Positions 30,919-40,114 of a stretch of 50,753 nucleotides of DNA are shown here, one piece after another. The stretch is from Deltaproteobacteria bacterium (GTDB lineage Bacteria; Desulfobacterota; Desulfovibrionia; Desulfovibrionales; Desulfovibrionaceae). A model generated the notes under the pieces. That model saw nothing but the letters and a program-made list of their open reading frames with translations. It did no database searches and had not been told where the DNA came from. Made by a program: the position numbers and the translations under genes. The stretch spans positions 1-50,753 of the forward strand of contig JAITWK010000003.1 of NCBI GenBank assembly GCA_031285295.1, written 5' to 3'. Position 1 is the stretch's first letter. The number at the start of each line of letters is the position of its first letter.

Positions 30919-32664
30919 CTACCTTTTGTTATGTTTACGCCAACGGCCCCGGCTGTTGGTCGGCTTGTATTGCTTATCCGGCTTGCCCGGTTTGTCGGAT
31001 CGTTCGGCGTGCTTTGATCCGGGCAGCCCAAAAATGGACTGATCGTCTTCGGGGGCCGCATCTTCAAGCATAAACGAGTCTGCTTCCGGTACATCCTCTG
31101 TGCTTTCGTGCGCTGCGGGCAAGGCCTTGGCTGGCGGAGCCGAGGGCAAAGCCTTTGCGCTGGGCGCAGGCAACGCTTTTCTTTGGTCAGGCTTAACAGA
31201 CGCCTGCCCGTTCGACTCGGCTGCCGTGGATGGCCCAGCCGCTACGGACGGCGCAGGCGGTGCAGCCAGGGCGGGTTGCCCGGCTCCCGTGCCTGCATTT
31301 TCCGCAACGCGATCCGGCCCTTCCGGCCCGCCCTGTTCCAGGCGCACCGGCAGCAAGGCTTCCCAATCTTCAAGCTGCAATTCGGTTTCTTCTCCGGTTT
31401 CACCCTGAATGAACAGACTTTGCCGGAAGAGGTTGGCACGCAAAACTTTTACCACGCCCTGACTGGTCCGGTATTTTTTACCGATTTTCGGACTGCGCTT
31501 GTGAAACTCCTCATAATTGGCCTGTTCGTAAGACAGACAGCAGAGCAGGCGGCCACAGATGCCGGAAAGTTTGGCCGGATTGAGGAACAGGTTTTGTTCC
31601 TTGGCCATTTTTATGGTCACGGGCGCGAACTTGCGCAAATAGCGGCGGCAACAGCAAGTCATGCCGCAGTTGCCCAAAGCGCCGATCATCTGGGTTTCGT
31701 GGCGCACGCCGATTTGCCGCAGTTCGATACGGGTATGGTAATTGCGCACCAGATCCTTGACCAGTTCACGAAAATCGATGCGGGTGGGGGCGGTAAAATA
31801 AAAAATGATCTTGCTGCGGTCGTGCAGCACTTCCACATCCACCAGCTTCATATCCAGATTGCGCTCGCGGATGCATTCCTTACAATACAGGCGCGCGCTG
31901 GAGGCCATAATTCTGTTATCGGCGGCAGCGGCAATATCAGAAGGACCAGCCAGGCCGCGAATGGGCTGGATATCAACTTCCTGTCCTTCTTCGGTGCGAA
32001 TTTTGGGAAGCGGCAGGCGCAGGCGGCGGGCAATGACCACCTCGGCCAGGCTAACGCCCTGCTCGGCATCCACCAGCACCTGATTGCCGGACCTGAGATT
32101 TTCCTGCCCGGCCTTGAAAAAGTATACCGGGCCGTACTGGCTGAGCTTGACGCCGAGCACCAGTTCGGTCTGGACCGGCTCATTGCTGGTTGCGTCCGCT
32201 TTGCCGGACAGGTCCGACACGCTTGTGTTGTTAGCTTCGCCAGCCGTTTCAGGCACATCAGCGGCACCCGCTTCGCCAGCATCATCCAGCGCGGCCGCCT
32301 CGTTTACATCTTCAAGGCCCGCCTCGCCAAAAGCCGCGTTAAAACTTTCCTGCGGATCTTCCTGATTCCAAAACCGCGCACCGCTTTGCCAATCGCCATC
32401 TCCGCCGTGCAATACCCCGGCTACCGGGGGTTCGGATAACGGCTGCGATACCATGCCGCGCCAGGGAATATCGGCATCGGCAGCGGTATTACGCCCGATT
32501 TCAGCTTCACCTTCCGGATCCGCCGGATCAATTGGGTTGCCTTGCCCGGCAAGCGCAAGATCAGCTTCGCCGGATTCATCCGGCTCCATCAATTCAAGCG
32601 CATCTAAATTTTTATTATTCACAGGGTTCCATATATTAGAGGTATTAGAGCGGTTTAATTTCAA
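30919..32664 (-). CDS. ricT: PSP1-domain protein RicT-like, with long disordered ends
   Basis: Contains the PSP1 domain of Bacillus YaaT/RicT, with signatures YFFKAGQENLRSGNQVLVD, CIRERNLDMKL, CGMTCCCRRYL and LSGICGRLLCCLSYE; its cysteines are consistent with binding an iron-sulfur cluster. In Bacillus RicT with RicA and RicF forms a complex affecting RNase Y and phosphorelay signalling; partner genes are not in view. Residues 1-165 are an acidic Glu/Asp/Ala region and the last 130 are Ala/Pro-rich, both probably unstructured; core homologues have about 280 residues. The frame opens at a TTG (32664) with GAAAGG close by; the first ATG is at 32589, so the exact start is uncertain. ricT next to holB and metG is a known gene order. 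Confidence 0.8.
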   Translation of the reverse strand: MKLNRSNTSNIWNPVNNKNLDALELMEPDESGEADLALAGQGNPIDPADPEGEAEIGRNTAADADIPWRGMVSQPLSEPPVAGVLHGGDGDWQSGARFWNQEDPQESFNAAFGEAGLEDVNEAAALDDAGEAGAADVPETAGEANNTSVSDLSGKADATSNEPVQTELVLGVKLSQYGPVYFFKAGQENLRSGNQVLVDAEQGVSLAEVVIARRLRLPLPKIRTEEGQEVDIQPIRGLAGPSDIAAAADNRIMASSARLYCKECIRERNLDMKLVDVEVLHDRSKIIFYFTAPTRIDFRELVKDLVRNYHTRIELRQIGVRHETQMIGALGNCGMTCCCRRYLRKFAPVTIKMAKEQNLFLNPAKLSGICGRLLCCLSYEQANYEEFHKRSPKIGKKYRTSQGVVKVLRANLFRQSLFIQGETGEETELQLEDWEALLPVRLEQGGPEGPDRVAENAGTGAGQPALAAPPAPSVAAGPSTAAESNGQASVKPDQRKALPAPSAKALPSAPPAKALPAAHESTEDVPEADSFMLEDAAPEDDQSIFGLPGSKHAERSDKPGKPDKQYKPTNSRGRWRKHNKR

Positions 32665-32747
32665 GACCTTTCTAACGCTTCATCTTTATCAAACATTTCT
32701 TTTCGGCTTTTCCGAGCTTGCTGTCAACTGCCGGGCAACAACCATAC

Positions 32748-32776
32748 TTGCCAATTTGTGAAAAATGCCATAAAAG
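32748..32776 (+). promoter_or_regulatory. Candidate promoter of tRNA-Ser
   Basis: TTGCCA (32748-32753), 17-bp spacer, TAAAAG (32771-32776), about 30 bp before the tRNA. Confidence 0.45.
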
Positions 32777-32805
32777 CAAGCCTCGCAGTGTTCCTGCACG
32801 GCCAC

Positions 32806-32902
<97 letters not shown>

Positions 32903-32922
32903 GACTACAACCCCAAGGGTTT

Positions 32923-32965
32923 AAATAAAATGGAGTACATTAGAAATGTGCTCCATTTTATTTTT
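32923..32965 (+). terminator. Intrinsic terminator of tRNA-Ser
   Basis: AAATAAAATGGAGTACAT (32923-32940) pairs with 32946-32963 (18 bp with one G-T), loop TAGAA, followed by T's. Confidence 0.8.
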
Positions 32966-32977
32966 GTTGCTTTTTTG

Positions 32978-33148
32978 CTCCAATTTTGCTCCACTTGGTT
33001 TCAGGAAACGCTCAGTTTTTCGTTTGGCAAGGCGCAAAGAATTTTTTCGACGGGGACTGGACTCTTGTGGCCCTGCCCCGGAGAAAAAAACCGAGCAACG
33101 CGCCAAACGGAATAAATCAGCGTTTCCAAGCAGTGGAGCAAAATGGAG
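32978..33148. repeat. ~170-bp imperfect palindrome between tRNA-Ser and integrase
   Basis: CTCCAATTTTGCTCCAC (32978-32994) matches the complement of GTGGAGCAAAATGGAG (33133-33148); further in, GGAAACGCT (33004-33012) matches AGCGTTTCC (33119-33127) and CGTTTGGC (33021-33028) matches GCCAAACG (33102-33109). Its centre (TTTTTTCGACGGGGACTGG, then CCGGAGAAAAAAA) resembles the core of the 125-bp element. It ends at the integrase ribosome-binding site. Confidence 0.6.
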
Positions 33149-33156
33149 GGGGCACC

Positions 33157-34158
33157 ATGGCAAGCATCCGAAAGCGCGGCGACCTTCAGTGGGAGGCCAG
33201 AATACGGCGTAAAGGCTACCCTGTGACCTGCAAAACCTTCAACACAAAAGCTGATGCGGAAAAATGGGTCAGGGATGTCGAAGGCGAAATGGACAGGGGG
33301 ATTTTCGTCTCGCGTGTCGAGGCGGAAAATACCACGCTCAAAGAAGCCCTTGAACGCTTCGTTGCCGAATATGTGCCGCGCTATAAGCATCCCGATGTCC
33401 AGCGATACACCGCCGGGGGACTGATGCGGCGAAAAATCGCCTCAAAATTCCTAGCGACAATCCGGGCCAAAGATATTGCTGACTACATCCGTGAGCGGGA
33501 AGCCGAGGGCATGAGCGGCAACACCATCCGGCTTGATCTCGCTCTGCTGTCCCGCCTCTACAATGTTGCCAAGACCGCTTGGGGTATGGAATCGCTTGTA
33601 AACCCCGTCCAGCACGTTCCCAGACCGAAAATCAGTACCGGGCGTACCCGCCGTCTTGAGGGCGACGAGGAAGAGCGGCTTTTGGAAGCCTGCGGCGAGA
33701 ATGTCCGGCATGTCGTCCAATTCGCCGTGGAAACCGCCATGCGCCGTGGCGAAATCGCGTCCATCGAATGGAAGCATGTCGATCTGGACAACAGGGCCGT
33801 GTACCTGCCGAGGACGAAAAACGAGTCGGAGCGTACGGTTCCTCTTTCCCCCGCTGCCATCAGTATTTTGCGGGAACTTGAAAACGGCAAGACTGACGGG
33901 CCTGTCTTCGGCATGTCTACGCAAGGCATTACCCAAGCCTATGCCAAAGCTTGCAAACGTGCCGGAATCGAGGATTTGACCTTCCACGACCTGCGGCACG
34001 AGGCGACATCCCGCCTGTTTGAAAACACCGACCTCGATGTGATGGAAATACGCTCCATCACCGGGCATAAATCCATGCAGATGCTGGCGCGGTACAGCCA
34101 TCTGCGGACTCATAGACTGGCGGACAGGCTTGCCGGGGCGAAGAGGGGAGCTGCATGA
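33157..34158 (+). CDS. int: Tyrosine recombinase (integrase)
   Basis: 333 residues. Starts at MASIRKRG with TGGAGGGGG upstream; the long frame to 32986 is inside the palindrome and is not used. N-terminal Arm-type domain (QWEARIRRKGYPVTCKTF, a typical strand-rich arm-binding fold), then a core-binding SAM-like domain (TLKEALERFVAEYVPRY to VNPVQHVPRPKIS) and the catalytic domain with the Arg in ETAMRRGEIASI, HDLRHEATS (His-x-x-Arg), ITGHKSM and the nucleophilic Tyr in LARYSHLR. It would insert and excise the element at the adjacent tRNA-Ser. Its stop codon overlaps the start of a small membrane gene (ATGA). Confidence 0.93.
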   Translation: MASIRKRGDLQWEARIRRKGYPVTCKTFNTKADAEKWVRDVEGEMDRGIFVSRVEAENTTLKEALERFVAEYVPRYKHPDVQRYTAGGLMRRKIASKFLATIRAKDIADYIREREAEGMSGNTIRLDLALLSRLYNVAKTAWGMESLVNPVQHVPRPKISTGRTRRLEGDEEERLLEACGENVRHVVQFAVETAMRRGEIASIEWKHVDLDNRAVYLPRTKNESERTVPLSPAAISILRELENGKTDGPVFGMSTQGITQAYAKACKRAGIEDLTFHDLRHEATSRLFENTDLDVMEIRSITGHKSMQMLARYSHLRTHRLADRLAGAKRGAA

Positions 34159-34478
34159 TATCGGAAAAATCAAGCCAGCCATGCAATAAGGCGCAACAGG
34201 ATAAGCGCAATTCCAGATGGAACCATGGCAAGCAAAATGCCTTTAGCGAACAGAGTCTACAACGATTCAAAAATGCGGGAGGCGGTCGATTAGTTCGTAC
34301 GCTCACCGGATATGCCCTCCGGCATTCTTGCGGCATCCTCGCCTTGGTCAGCGGGCTGTTCCTGGGCGTTTATGTGGCCAGAGATTTTGCCGAAGGCAAA
34401 AACACACGGCGAAAAGAGTTGGGGGCGGCACTGGCCATGCTGGTTGTCGGGGCTATGCTTACTGCTCTTTCATTATGA
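34155..34478 (+). CDS. Small membrane protein coupled to the integrase
   Basis: 107 residues starting inside the integrase stop (ATGATA), so it is translationally coupled. The first 55 residues are polar and basic (DKRNSRWNHGKQ); two hydrophobic stretches follow: YALRHSCGILALVSGLFLGVYVA and LGAALAMLVVGAMLTALSL. No family is recognised. The position suggests a role in element maintenance or excision, but this is only an inference; a degenerate or recently created gene is possible, since the ORF is short and lacks its own ribosome-binding site. Confidence 0.5.
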   Translation: MISEKSSQPCNKAQQDKRNSRWNHGKQNAFSEQSLQRFKNAGGGRLVRTLTGYALRHSCGILALVSGLFLGVYVARDFAEGKNTRRKELGAALAMLVVGAMLTALSL

Positions 34479-34488
34479 TAAGCTGAGA

Positions 34489-34526
34489 GGTGCTGCCGGG
34501 TGGAGAGGCTCGGCAGCGCCTAATTT
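34489..34526. terminator. Hairpin between convergent small gene and ATPase gene
   Basis: GGTGCTGCCG (34489-34498) pairs with CGGCAGCGCC (34511-34520), 10 bp with one G-T, followed by TAATTT. The T-run is poor. Confidence 0.4.
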
Positions 34527-34564
34527 ACTCAGTATGATGTATTTTATTTCCTGCATCAGATAAT

Positions 34565-37207
34565 TTACCTTGCAAGGGCTCTTTGTTGACTTAATTCATT
34601 TTGCCTTTTTTGAATTTTCGTAAGCCATTCTTCAAGACCAGTTAATGAATTTTCAATTTCATCTGGGGAAATTGAGGGTTCATTGATAGGGATAGGGCGA
34701 GCATGTGCTTCTGGAGAACATTTTTTATACCATTCTCTCATTTCATTGCAATCTTCATCTGTTAGAATCGTAAGTTTGTATAAACTTGATGTATATATAT
34801 CCTTCTTATATCGCACTAAAACAGGTGATATGACTTCTTCAACGGCTTTTTCCCATGCTTCTCTTAGCCATTTAATAATAGTAATTGATTCAAAATACCA
34901 ACGTTCATCACCTTCTATAAAAAATCTTCTAGATTTATCCAGCTCAATTCTGAGGTCATTAACAAGGCTGAGTGCTGATTTTGCATAAAATGGTTCTTTG
35001 GCACGACATATTCCCGTATGGTTATCTGTTCTTGTAACTGTTACAAAAGAAGACTTAACATTCATATTTTTACACTGTTCTTTAAGTGACAGCATAAATG
35101 GAAGGTCGTGCGTAAAAACAATAATTTGTCTTTCTTTTGCTTCTTCTGCCAATCTATTTACAACATTATCCTTATACATATGATCCAAAGAAGATACTGG
35201 GTCGTCAAATACTATTGCAGATTTTGTGTCTATCGTGCAAAGCTCAGATAAAAATGCAGCCAATGCTACACAGCGATGTTCTCCTTCGCTAAGAATTTTA
35301 GATACATCTTTGCTAGGGATCCTAGATAAAGCCAGTCTAAAGTACGGAATACCTTCTGTTCCCTTATCCTGTTGCATTTCAACAGCTAAATTTACAACCC
35401 CAAGCTTCTCAAGCTCTTTAGTAAATTTTGCTCGAAGCATATCAGTAACTAGACTTTTGGCAATTTTTTTACTCTGATTCGTTATGGTAGTAAAATCAGT
35501 CTCTTTTTGCTTCTCTTTTAATTCATATATTGCTTTTCTACGTTCACTTTCGGCAATCAATTCGTCCTTAATCGATACTAACCAACTCTTATCTTGCAAT
35601 TCATTATATTCATTAACAAGTAGCTTAAACTGTGGAGACTCTTGATTTTCTCTTATAGCTTTTTCTCTGTCTTCAAGGCTGTTTTTATTCTTATTCAATA
35701 TATTAAATGATTCTATTTCAATTTCAGAATCATAAAAGTATTCATTCCTAAGGATACTTCTTACTCTTAATAGAAGTAGCAAAAATTCTTTTCTTATTGA
35801 ATATGAAATTGATGCATCATTGAAAATAGTATTCAAATGATTAAAAATATTTTTCCTGTCCTCAGAGTTAAGCCAAGATTTTAAAATAGACTCTTTCTTT
35901 TTTTGATATGCCAAGAAGGATGATGTTTCTTTTGCTTTGCTTTCATCCCGTACAAACGCTTCAAAAGAAACTAGCCTAGAGGCAGCTTGCTCATCCAATA
36001 ATTGTTGGCAAAGCACACAACGCGCTCCTTGTTCAACGACAGGAAATTCTTCTTGAGGATAGACGGATACCTTTGAGTATGAACGGGCAGCCTCCCAAAG
36101 AGTTCTCCACACCTCACTGCCAACATTCGGGAGGGGTTCTTGGGAAAAAAGGACACTAGAGGCAGCTTGTGATGCTTGTTTCGCTGCTTGGTATGCAGCA
36201 TGAAGATTTTGGAGTTCAACGATATTATTGGTTGATGTCATTTCAGCCAGCAAACTTAGCTGCTGAATTATATAAATAATTTGATTTTTTTGAGCGGTAA
36301 GTTGCTTTGCCGCATAATTTCTATCACCAGATAAGTCTGCTTTTAACGCCTCATACCGTTGTAACTCTTCGGGAGAAAATTTTAAAAAATCCTCTATGTC
36401 GTTTTTTGTAGATTTATGCGAAAGTTGTTGAAAAAAAATGGATGATTTTGTACTCGGATGAAGTTTAGGGCTTTTGATTGTCAAAGGAGTTTGAGACTCT
36501 ATGGTTTTTATATAATCATCAAATAGCACACGAATTTGTTTTGCGCCTTGCGTTAAATCACTCAATATCTTCAAAGGCGTTGGTGTATAAGATACTGCAT
36601 TTTTTCCAGCAATATGTACGGACGCAGCACGGCTATCAAATACACTAATTGCAGACAGGCGCGAATCAACAGATTTATCTTTAACCCAATCTATATTTAT
36701 AGAATTTCTACCAACTTTAAATGAAATATTAGCACTCTGTTCACCTGTAGAGGTTGCATATATATTTTGCAATATTTCATTGTCTTCTTTTGTTCCACGC
36801 GCCCTACAAGCAGATTTCAATATTTTAGAATATCCAGATTTTCCAGTACCATTGTGTCCATAAATGATAGTTATTCCTTCATTAGAAAAAGGAAGTTCTT
36901 GATTTTCAGCTAGCGCATTAATATTTTTAACATTTTTTATTGAAGATAATGTTACTACATTTAAGTTTGCAGAAGGATCGCGTATGTCACTTAACATGAG
37001 AGGAATAAAATCAGTAGAGTTGTCTTTACAGATTGTATATAGATTTTGTATATCACTATCTGTTAATTTTCCCTCAAGGTATAATATGCGAAGTGCATGT
37101 TTAATCCAGTTAGGTTTGTTAGAAGACCAAGAAACAATTTCAGCAAGAGCCTCAGCTTCGCTTGAGGTTGTTATTTCTTCTTTTAAATGAGGAGACTCTT
37201 GATTCAT
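34565..37207 (-). CDS. SMC-like zinc-hook ATPase, RloC/PrrC-type candidate anticodon nuclease
   Basis: 880 residues from ATG 37207, which has AAGGAGA upstream (ATG 37276 has none). ATPase motifs: Walker A GHNGTGKS (117-124), ABC signature LSEGEHR (639-645), Walker B AIVFDDP (664-670), His700 in FTHDLPF. Between them are coiled-coil segments around CVLC (397-400), a zinc hook as in Rad50 and RloC. The family AAA_13 fits. The C-terminal 110 residues contain Arg782-x3-Glu786 (LREAWE) and His835 (SPEAH), like the R-x3-E...H arrangement of the PrrC/RloC anticodon nucleases. Whether this is truly a tRNA nuclease is inference. The gene is strongly AT-rich compared with its neighbours, so it probably arrived separately. 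It lies 105 bp downstream of res. Confidence 0.8.
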   Translation of the reverse strand: MNQESPHLKEEITTSSEAEALAEIVSWSSNKPNWIKHALRILYLEGKLTDSDIQNLYTICKDNSTDFIPLMLSDIRDPSANLNVVTLSSIKNVKNINALAENQELPFSNEGITIIYGHNGTGKSGYSKILKSACRARGTKEDNEILQNIYATSTGEQSANISFKVGRNSINIDWVKDKSVDSRLSAISVFDSRAASVHIAGKNAVSYTPTPLKILSDLTQGAKQIRVLFDDYIKTIESQTPLTIKSPKLHPSTKSSIFFQQLSHKSTKNDIEDFLKFSPEELQRYEALKADLSGDRNYAAKQLTAQKNQIIYIIQQLSLLAEMTSTNNIVELQNLHAAYQAAKQASQAASSVLFSQEPLPNVGSEVWRTLWEAARSYSKVSVYPQEEFPVVEQGARCVLCQQLLDEQAASRLVSFEAFVRDESKAKETSSFLAYQKKKESILKSWLNSEDRKNIFNHLNTIFNDASISYSIRKEFLLLLLRVRSILRNEYFYDSEIEIESFNILNKNKNSLEDREKAIRENQESPQFKLLVNEYNELQDKSWLVSIKDELIAESERRKAIYELKEKQKETDFTTITNQSKKIAKSLVTDMLRAKFTKELEKLGVVNLAVEMQQDKGTEGIPYFRLALSRIPSKDVSKILSEGEHRCVALAAFLSELCTIDTKSAIVFDDPVSSLDHMYKDNVVNRLAEEAKERQIIVFTHDLPFMLSLKEQCKNMNVKSSFVTVTRTDNHTGICRAKEPFYAKSALSLVNDLRIELDKSRRFFIEGDERWYFESITIIKWLREAWEKAVEEVISPVLVRYKKDIYTSSLYKLTILTDEDCNEMREWYKKCSPEAHARPIPINEPSISPDEIENSLTGLEEWLTKIQKRQNELSQQRALAR

Positions 37208-37312
37208 GCTGTCTCTCCTTGCACTACTCGTATTGATAACATCGTAATTGCAAAGGCCGATGCGTACCTTTGGCAAGCAATTTACGATTTTTTGAAGTAA
37301 TATTTTTCTCGG

Positions 37313-40114
37313 TCACTCCGAAACCAAACACATCGCCACAAACCCTTGCAATGTCATCTGTTCGCTGATCTTGTCATGCGGAATGAGCAGGTACTTCCAA
37401 GGCTTGCCATCCGTTGTCTTGCCGTGTTCTGTAGCACGGGCGCACCATGTCACGGCGGCCCTGGCCTTGGCCTGAACTTCTTCGGTCTGCATCTGGTCGG
37501 CGCGTTTGGGTTCGCACAGGTATTTGCAGGTTTCTGTTTCCACGACAAAATCCGGCTCGTACTGGGAATTTTGCGCGTAGGTGATGGAAAAATCCCCGCG
37601 AGAGGGCTTGAACCATTTCTGCACATGCTTGTCGTTTTCAAGAATGACGGCGAAGCGGCGTTCTGTGTCCGTATCGAACTTCTGAGCCGGGAACAGACAT
37701 TTGGCGAACCCGCCAAAAAGCATGGTACGGATTTTCGACTTCATGCCATCCGGGATAGCCGTTCTGAAGTCACGGATTTGTTCGCCTTCATCAATGGAAT
37801 AAGTGATCGCCTTTGGTGGTTTGAAACCTTGAACCACATGGGCTTCGTAGCTGCTGGCTGTATGGACGAAATGCGCCTGCATCTGGACGTGGACAAGATC
37901 AACTAGTCTTTTCTGGTGGAATTGCAACACGTTCAGCATGTCTTGCTCGTTCAAATATCCCTTCAAATGCGCCACAACCTGTCCTGCCAGACGATACAGC
38001 GTGTCGGCATTGCGGTCGTAGTCTACATCGTCAAAATCTATGAGGCCGCGAATGATGTAGTCTTCGGGGCGTTTTTCTTCAACGATGCCGTCTCCGGTAT
38101 GATAGATGTAACGCTTCCGCTGATCGTGCAGGTGCTGGACAAGAATATCATCGGAAACAGGCTGCAAGTTGACGGAGGACAAGTCCAGATCGAACTCTTG
38201 ATAATAGCACTGCACCTCACCCACCGGAACAACCGCAATGCGGGGAATATCAATGGACAGCGCCCTGAAAATCTCTGTGGTCTTCCGCACCACTTCTGCA
38301 ACATTGACCTCTTCGCCCACAAATTGTACCTGAACTGGAGGCAGAGCCGCTTTAACCTTGCGGACAATCTCTTTTTGGATTTCCGGCGCAGTCAGGGCGT
38401 TGCTACTGGGCAAACGCTCATACTGCCGGAAGACATCATTTGCTACTTTGGCAATGATCTGTTCTTCCGGCTTGGTGATCGGCGTGATGCCCGCAGTCAG
38501 TCCGGTTGACGGCGGCGTTACTTTCGGTGCTTTTGCAACACCAGTAGCATCTGCTCCAGTCGCTTCCGTGCCACTGGTGACAGGAGCCGTTTGCGGCGGT
38601 GTTTCGCTGATGCCGATAGCCGCTTCAAAGCCGGAAGGCACGATAACCGCCTTTTGCCCGACAAGCGGAATATCCTTGCCGATGACAACGCCAACGCGGA
38701 TCACCGAGTTCGGGTCATTGGCGTGATCGACAATATCCTGAAAGCGGTCATGGGAAACAATGGTCAGTCTGTCCACGGCAGGAACATTCACGCGCTTGCC
38801 GTAGGGGAGGCGCAAGCCGCGCCCAATGGACTGCTCCACAAGGGTTCTGGAGTTGGCGGCGCGAAGGGGAACGATGGTGTACAGGTTGGTTACGTCCCAG
38901 CCTTCTTTGAGCATGTTGACGTGGATGACGATTTCCACCGGGTTCGCCGGGTCTTCCACGGTCAGCAGTTTGCTGACAATCTCATCGCTTTCGCTGCCCT
39001 TGGTGGTTTTTGAGTCAACGGTAATCACGCGGTCTTTGTAGCGGCCTTCAAAAAAGTTTGGCGCTTCCATGACCCGCTGCAATTCATTGGCGTGGGTCGT
39101 GTCCTGCGCGACAACCAGCATAAAGGGCTTCACAATGGGCTGGTCGTTGTTGCGGGCATAAATTTCAAGCTCGACCTTGGTATTTTCGTGCAGGCGTACG
39201 CCATCTTCCAGCTTGATGCGCTCAAGCCCCTCATCCGTGTAGTTGCTGGCAATGAAATTCTCGCGGGTGGCCACGGCGGGTTCTTTGACAAATCCGTCCG
39301 TCATGGCGGCGGACAATGGATAACTGTAAATGACGTTGCCGAAATCTTCCGTCTTGTTGCCGCCGCGCTCAATTTGCGGCGTAGCCGTGAGTTCAAGGCC
39401 GAGAACGGGTTTGAGTTCATTGATTGCCGCCATACCAGCATCGGCGCGGTAGCGGTGCGATTCATCCATCAGCACCACAAGGTCAGGCAGCGCGGACAGA
39501 TAGGAAAAATAGCTTTCCCCGATGTATTCACTCAGGCGGCGAATGCGCGGCACATTGCGCCGTGCGTCATCCTTCGCCAGTTTGCTGTCTTTGTTGTCCT
39601 TGGCGGTTATTTTGGCGATGTTGAAAATGTTGATATGCACATCACGCTGGTACATCATGCCCAAGAGGCTCTCCCGCACACCCTTGCCGGATTCGTAATC
39701 ATCCCCGGTGACGATCTGCGGCGGGTTCTGGGCGAACTCCGCAATGCCTTTGAACACATACTTGGACGTGTTCGGGGTAAAGTCGGCTATCAGCTTGTTA
39801 TAAATGGTCAGGTTAGGGGCGATAACAAAAAAGTTCTTTATGCTGTGCGCCTGATACAGATAGGTGATGAACGCGCCCATGAGCCGGGTTTTGCCCACGC
39901 CCGTGGCAATGGCGAAGCACAGGGAGATGAAATCGCGGTCAAAACTTCGCACATGGGGGAACTCCGATTGCACTGTGGAAAGTGCGGCGGCAAGGTCAGG
40001 TTCTTTTTCACGAGGCACGATGTCGCAAATGCGGTCAAGAATTTCCAGACTGTCACGCTGCGGGCTACGCAAAGACAGGCGGTTGCATATGGGGTTGACG
40101 TGCTGGATGCTCAT
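37313..40114 (-). CDS. res: Type III restriction enzyme Res subunit
   Basis: 933 residues. Superfamily 2 helicase: Walker A ATGVGKT (70-76), DESH box (217-220), TATP (243-246), and QSIGRGLRLP (motif VI, 428-437). An Ala/Pro/Thr-rich linker follows at about 490-530. The C-terminal nuclease has Asp855, Glu868 and Lys870 in PDFVVE...CEPK, a PD-(D/E)XK site. In type III systems Res and Mod form a complex that translocates or slides along DNA and cuts when two unmethylated sites face each other. The ATG overlaps the mod stop by 4 nt (ATGA), so both subunits are coupled. The neighbouring upstream SNF2 and nuclease genes make the locus larger than a standard type III set. Confidence 0.92.
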   Translation of the reverse strand: MSIQHVNPICNRLSLRSPQRDSLEILDRICDIVPREKEPDLAAALSTVQSEFPHVRSFDRDFISLCFAIATGVGKTRLMGAFITYLYQAHSIKNFFVIAPNLTIYNKLIADFTPNTSKYVFKGIAEFAQNPPQIVTGDDYESGKGVRESLLGMMYQRDVHINIFNIAKITAKDNKDSKLAKDDARRNVPRIRRLSEYIGESYFSYLSALPDLVVLMDESHRYRADAGMAAINELKPVLGLELTATPQIERGGNKTEDFGNVIYSYPLSAAMTDGFVKEPAVATRENFIASNYTDEGLERIKLEDGVRLHENTKVELEIYARNNDQPIVKPFMLVVAQDTTHANELQRVMEAPNFFEGRYKDRVITVDSKTTKGSESDEIVSKLLTVEDPANPVEIVIHVNMLKEGWDVTNLYTIVPLRAANSRTLVEQSIGRGLRLPYGKRVNVPAVDRLTIVSHDRFQDIVDHANDPNSVIRVGVVIGKDIPLVGQKAVIVPSGFEAAIGISETPPQTAPVTSGTEATGADATGVAKAPKVTPPSTGLTAGITPITKPEEQIIAKVANDVFRQYERLPSSNALTAPEIQKEIVRKVKAALPPVQVQFVGEEVNVAEVVRKTTEIFRALSIDIPRIAVVPVGEVQCYYQEFDLDLSSVNLQPVSDDILVQHLHDQRKRYIYHTGDGIVEEKRPEDYIIRGLIDFDDVDYDRNADTLYRLAGQVVAHLKGYLNEQDMLNVLQFHQKRLVDLVHVQMQAHFVHTASSYEAHVVQGFKPPKAITYSIDEGEQIRDFRTAIPDGMKSKIRTMLFGGFAKCLFPAQKFDTDTERRFAVILENDKHVQKWFKPSRGDFSITYAQNSQYEPDFVVETETCKYLCEPKRADQMQTEEVQAKARAAVTWCARATEHGKTTDGKPWKYLLIPHDKISEQMTLQGFVAMCLVSE

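Noticed and set aside
29095..31017. Open frame of 640 codons on the plus strand opposite metG
   Set aside because: Antisense shadow of an intact methionyl-tRNA synthetase in GC-rich DNA.
32986..33156. Extended 390-codon integrase start
   Set aside because: The extra 57 residues come from the palindrome; the ATG at 33157 has an excellent ribosome-binding site and a family-like N-terminus.
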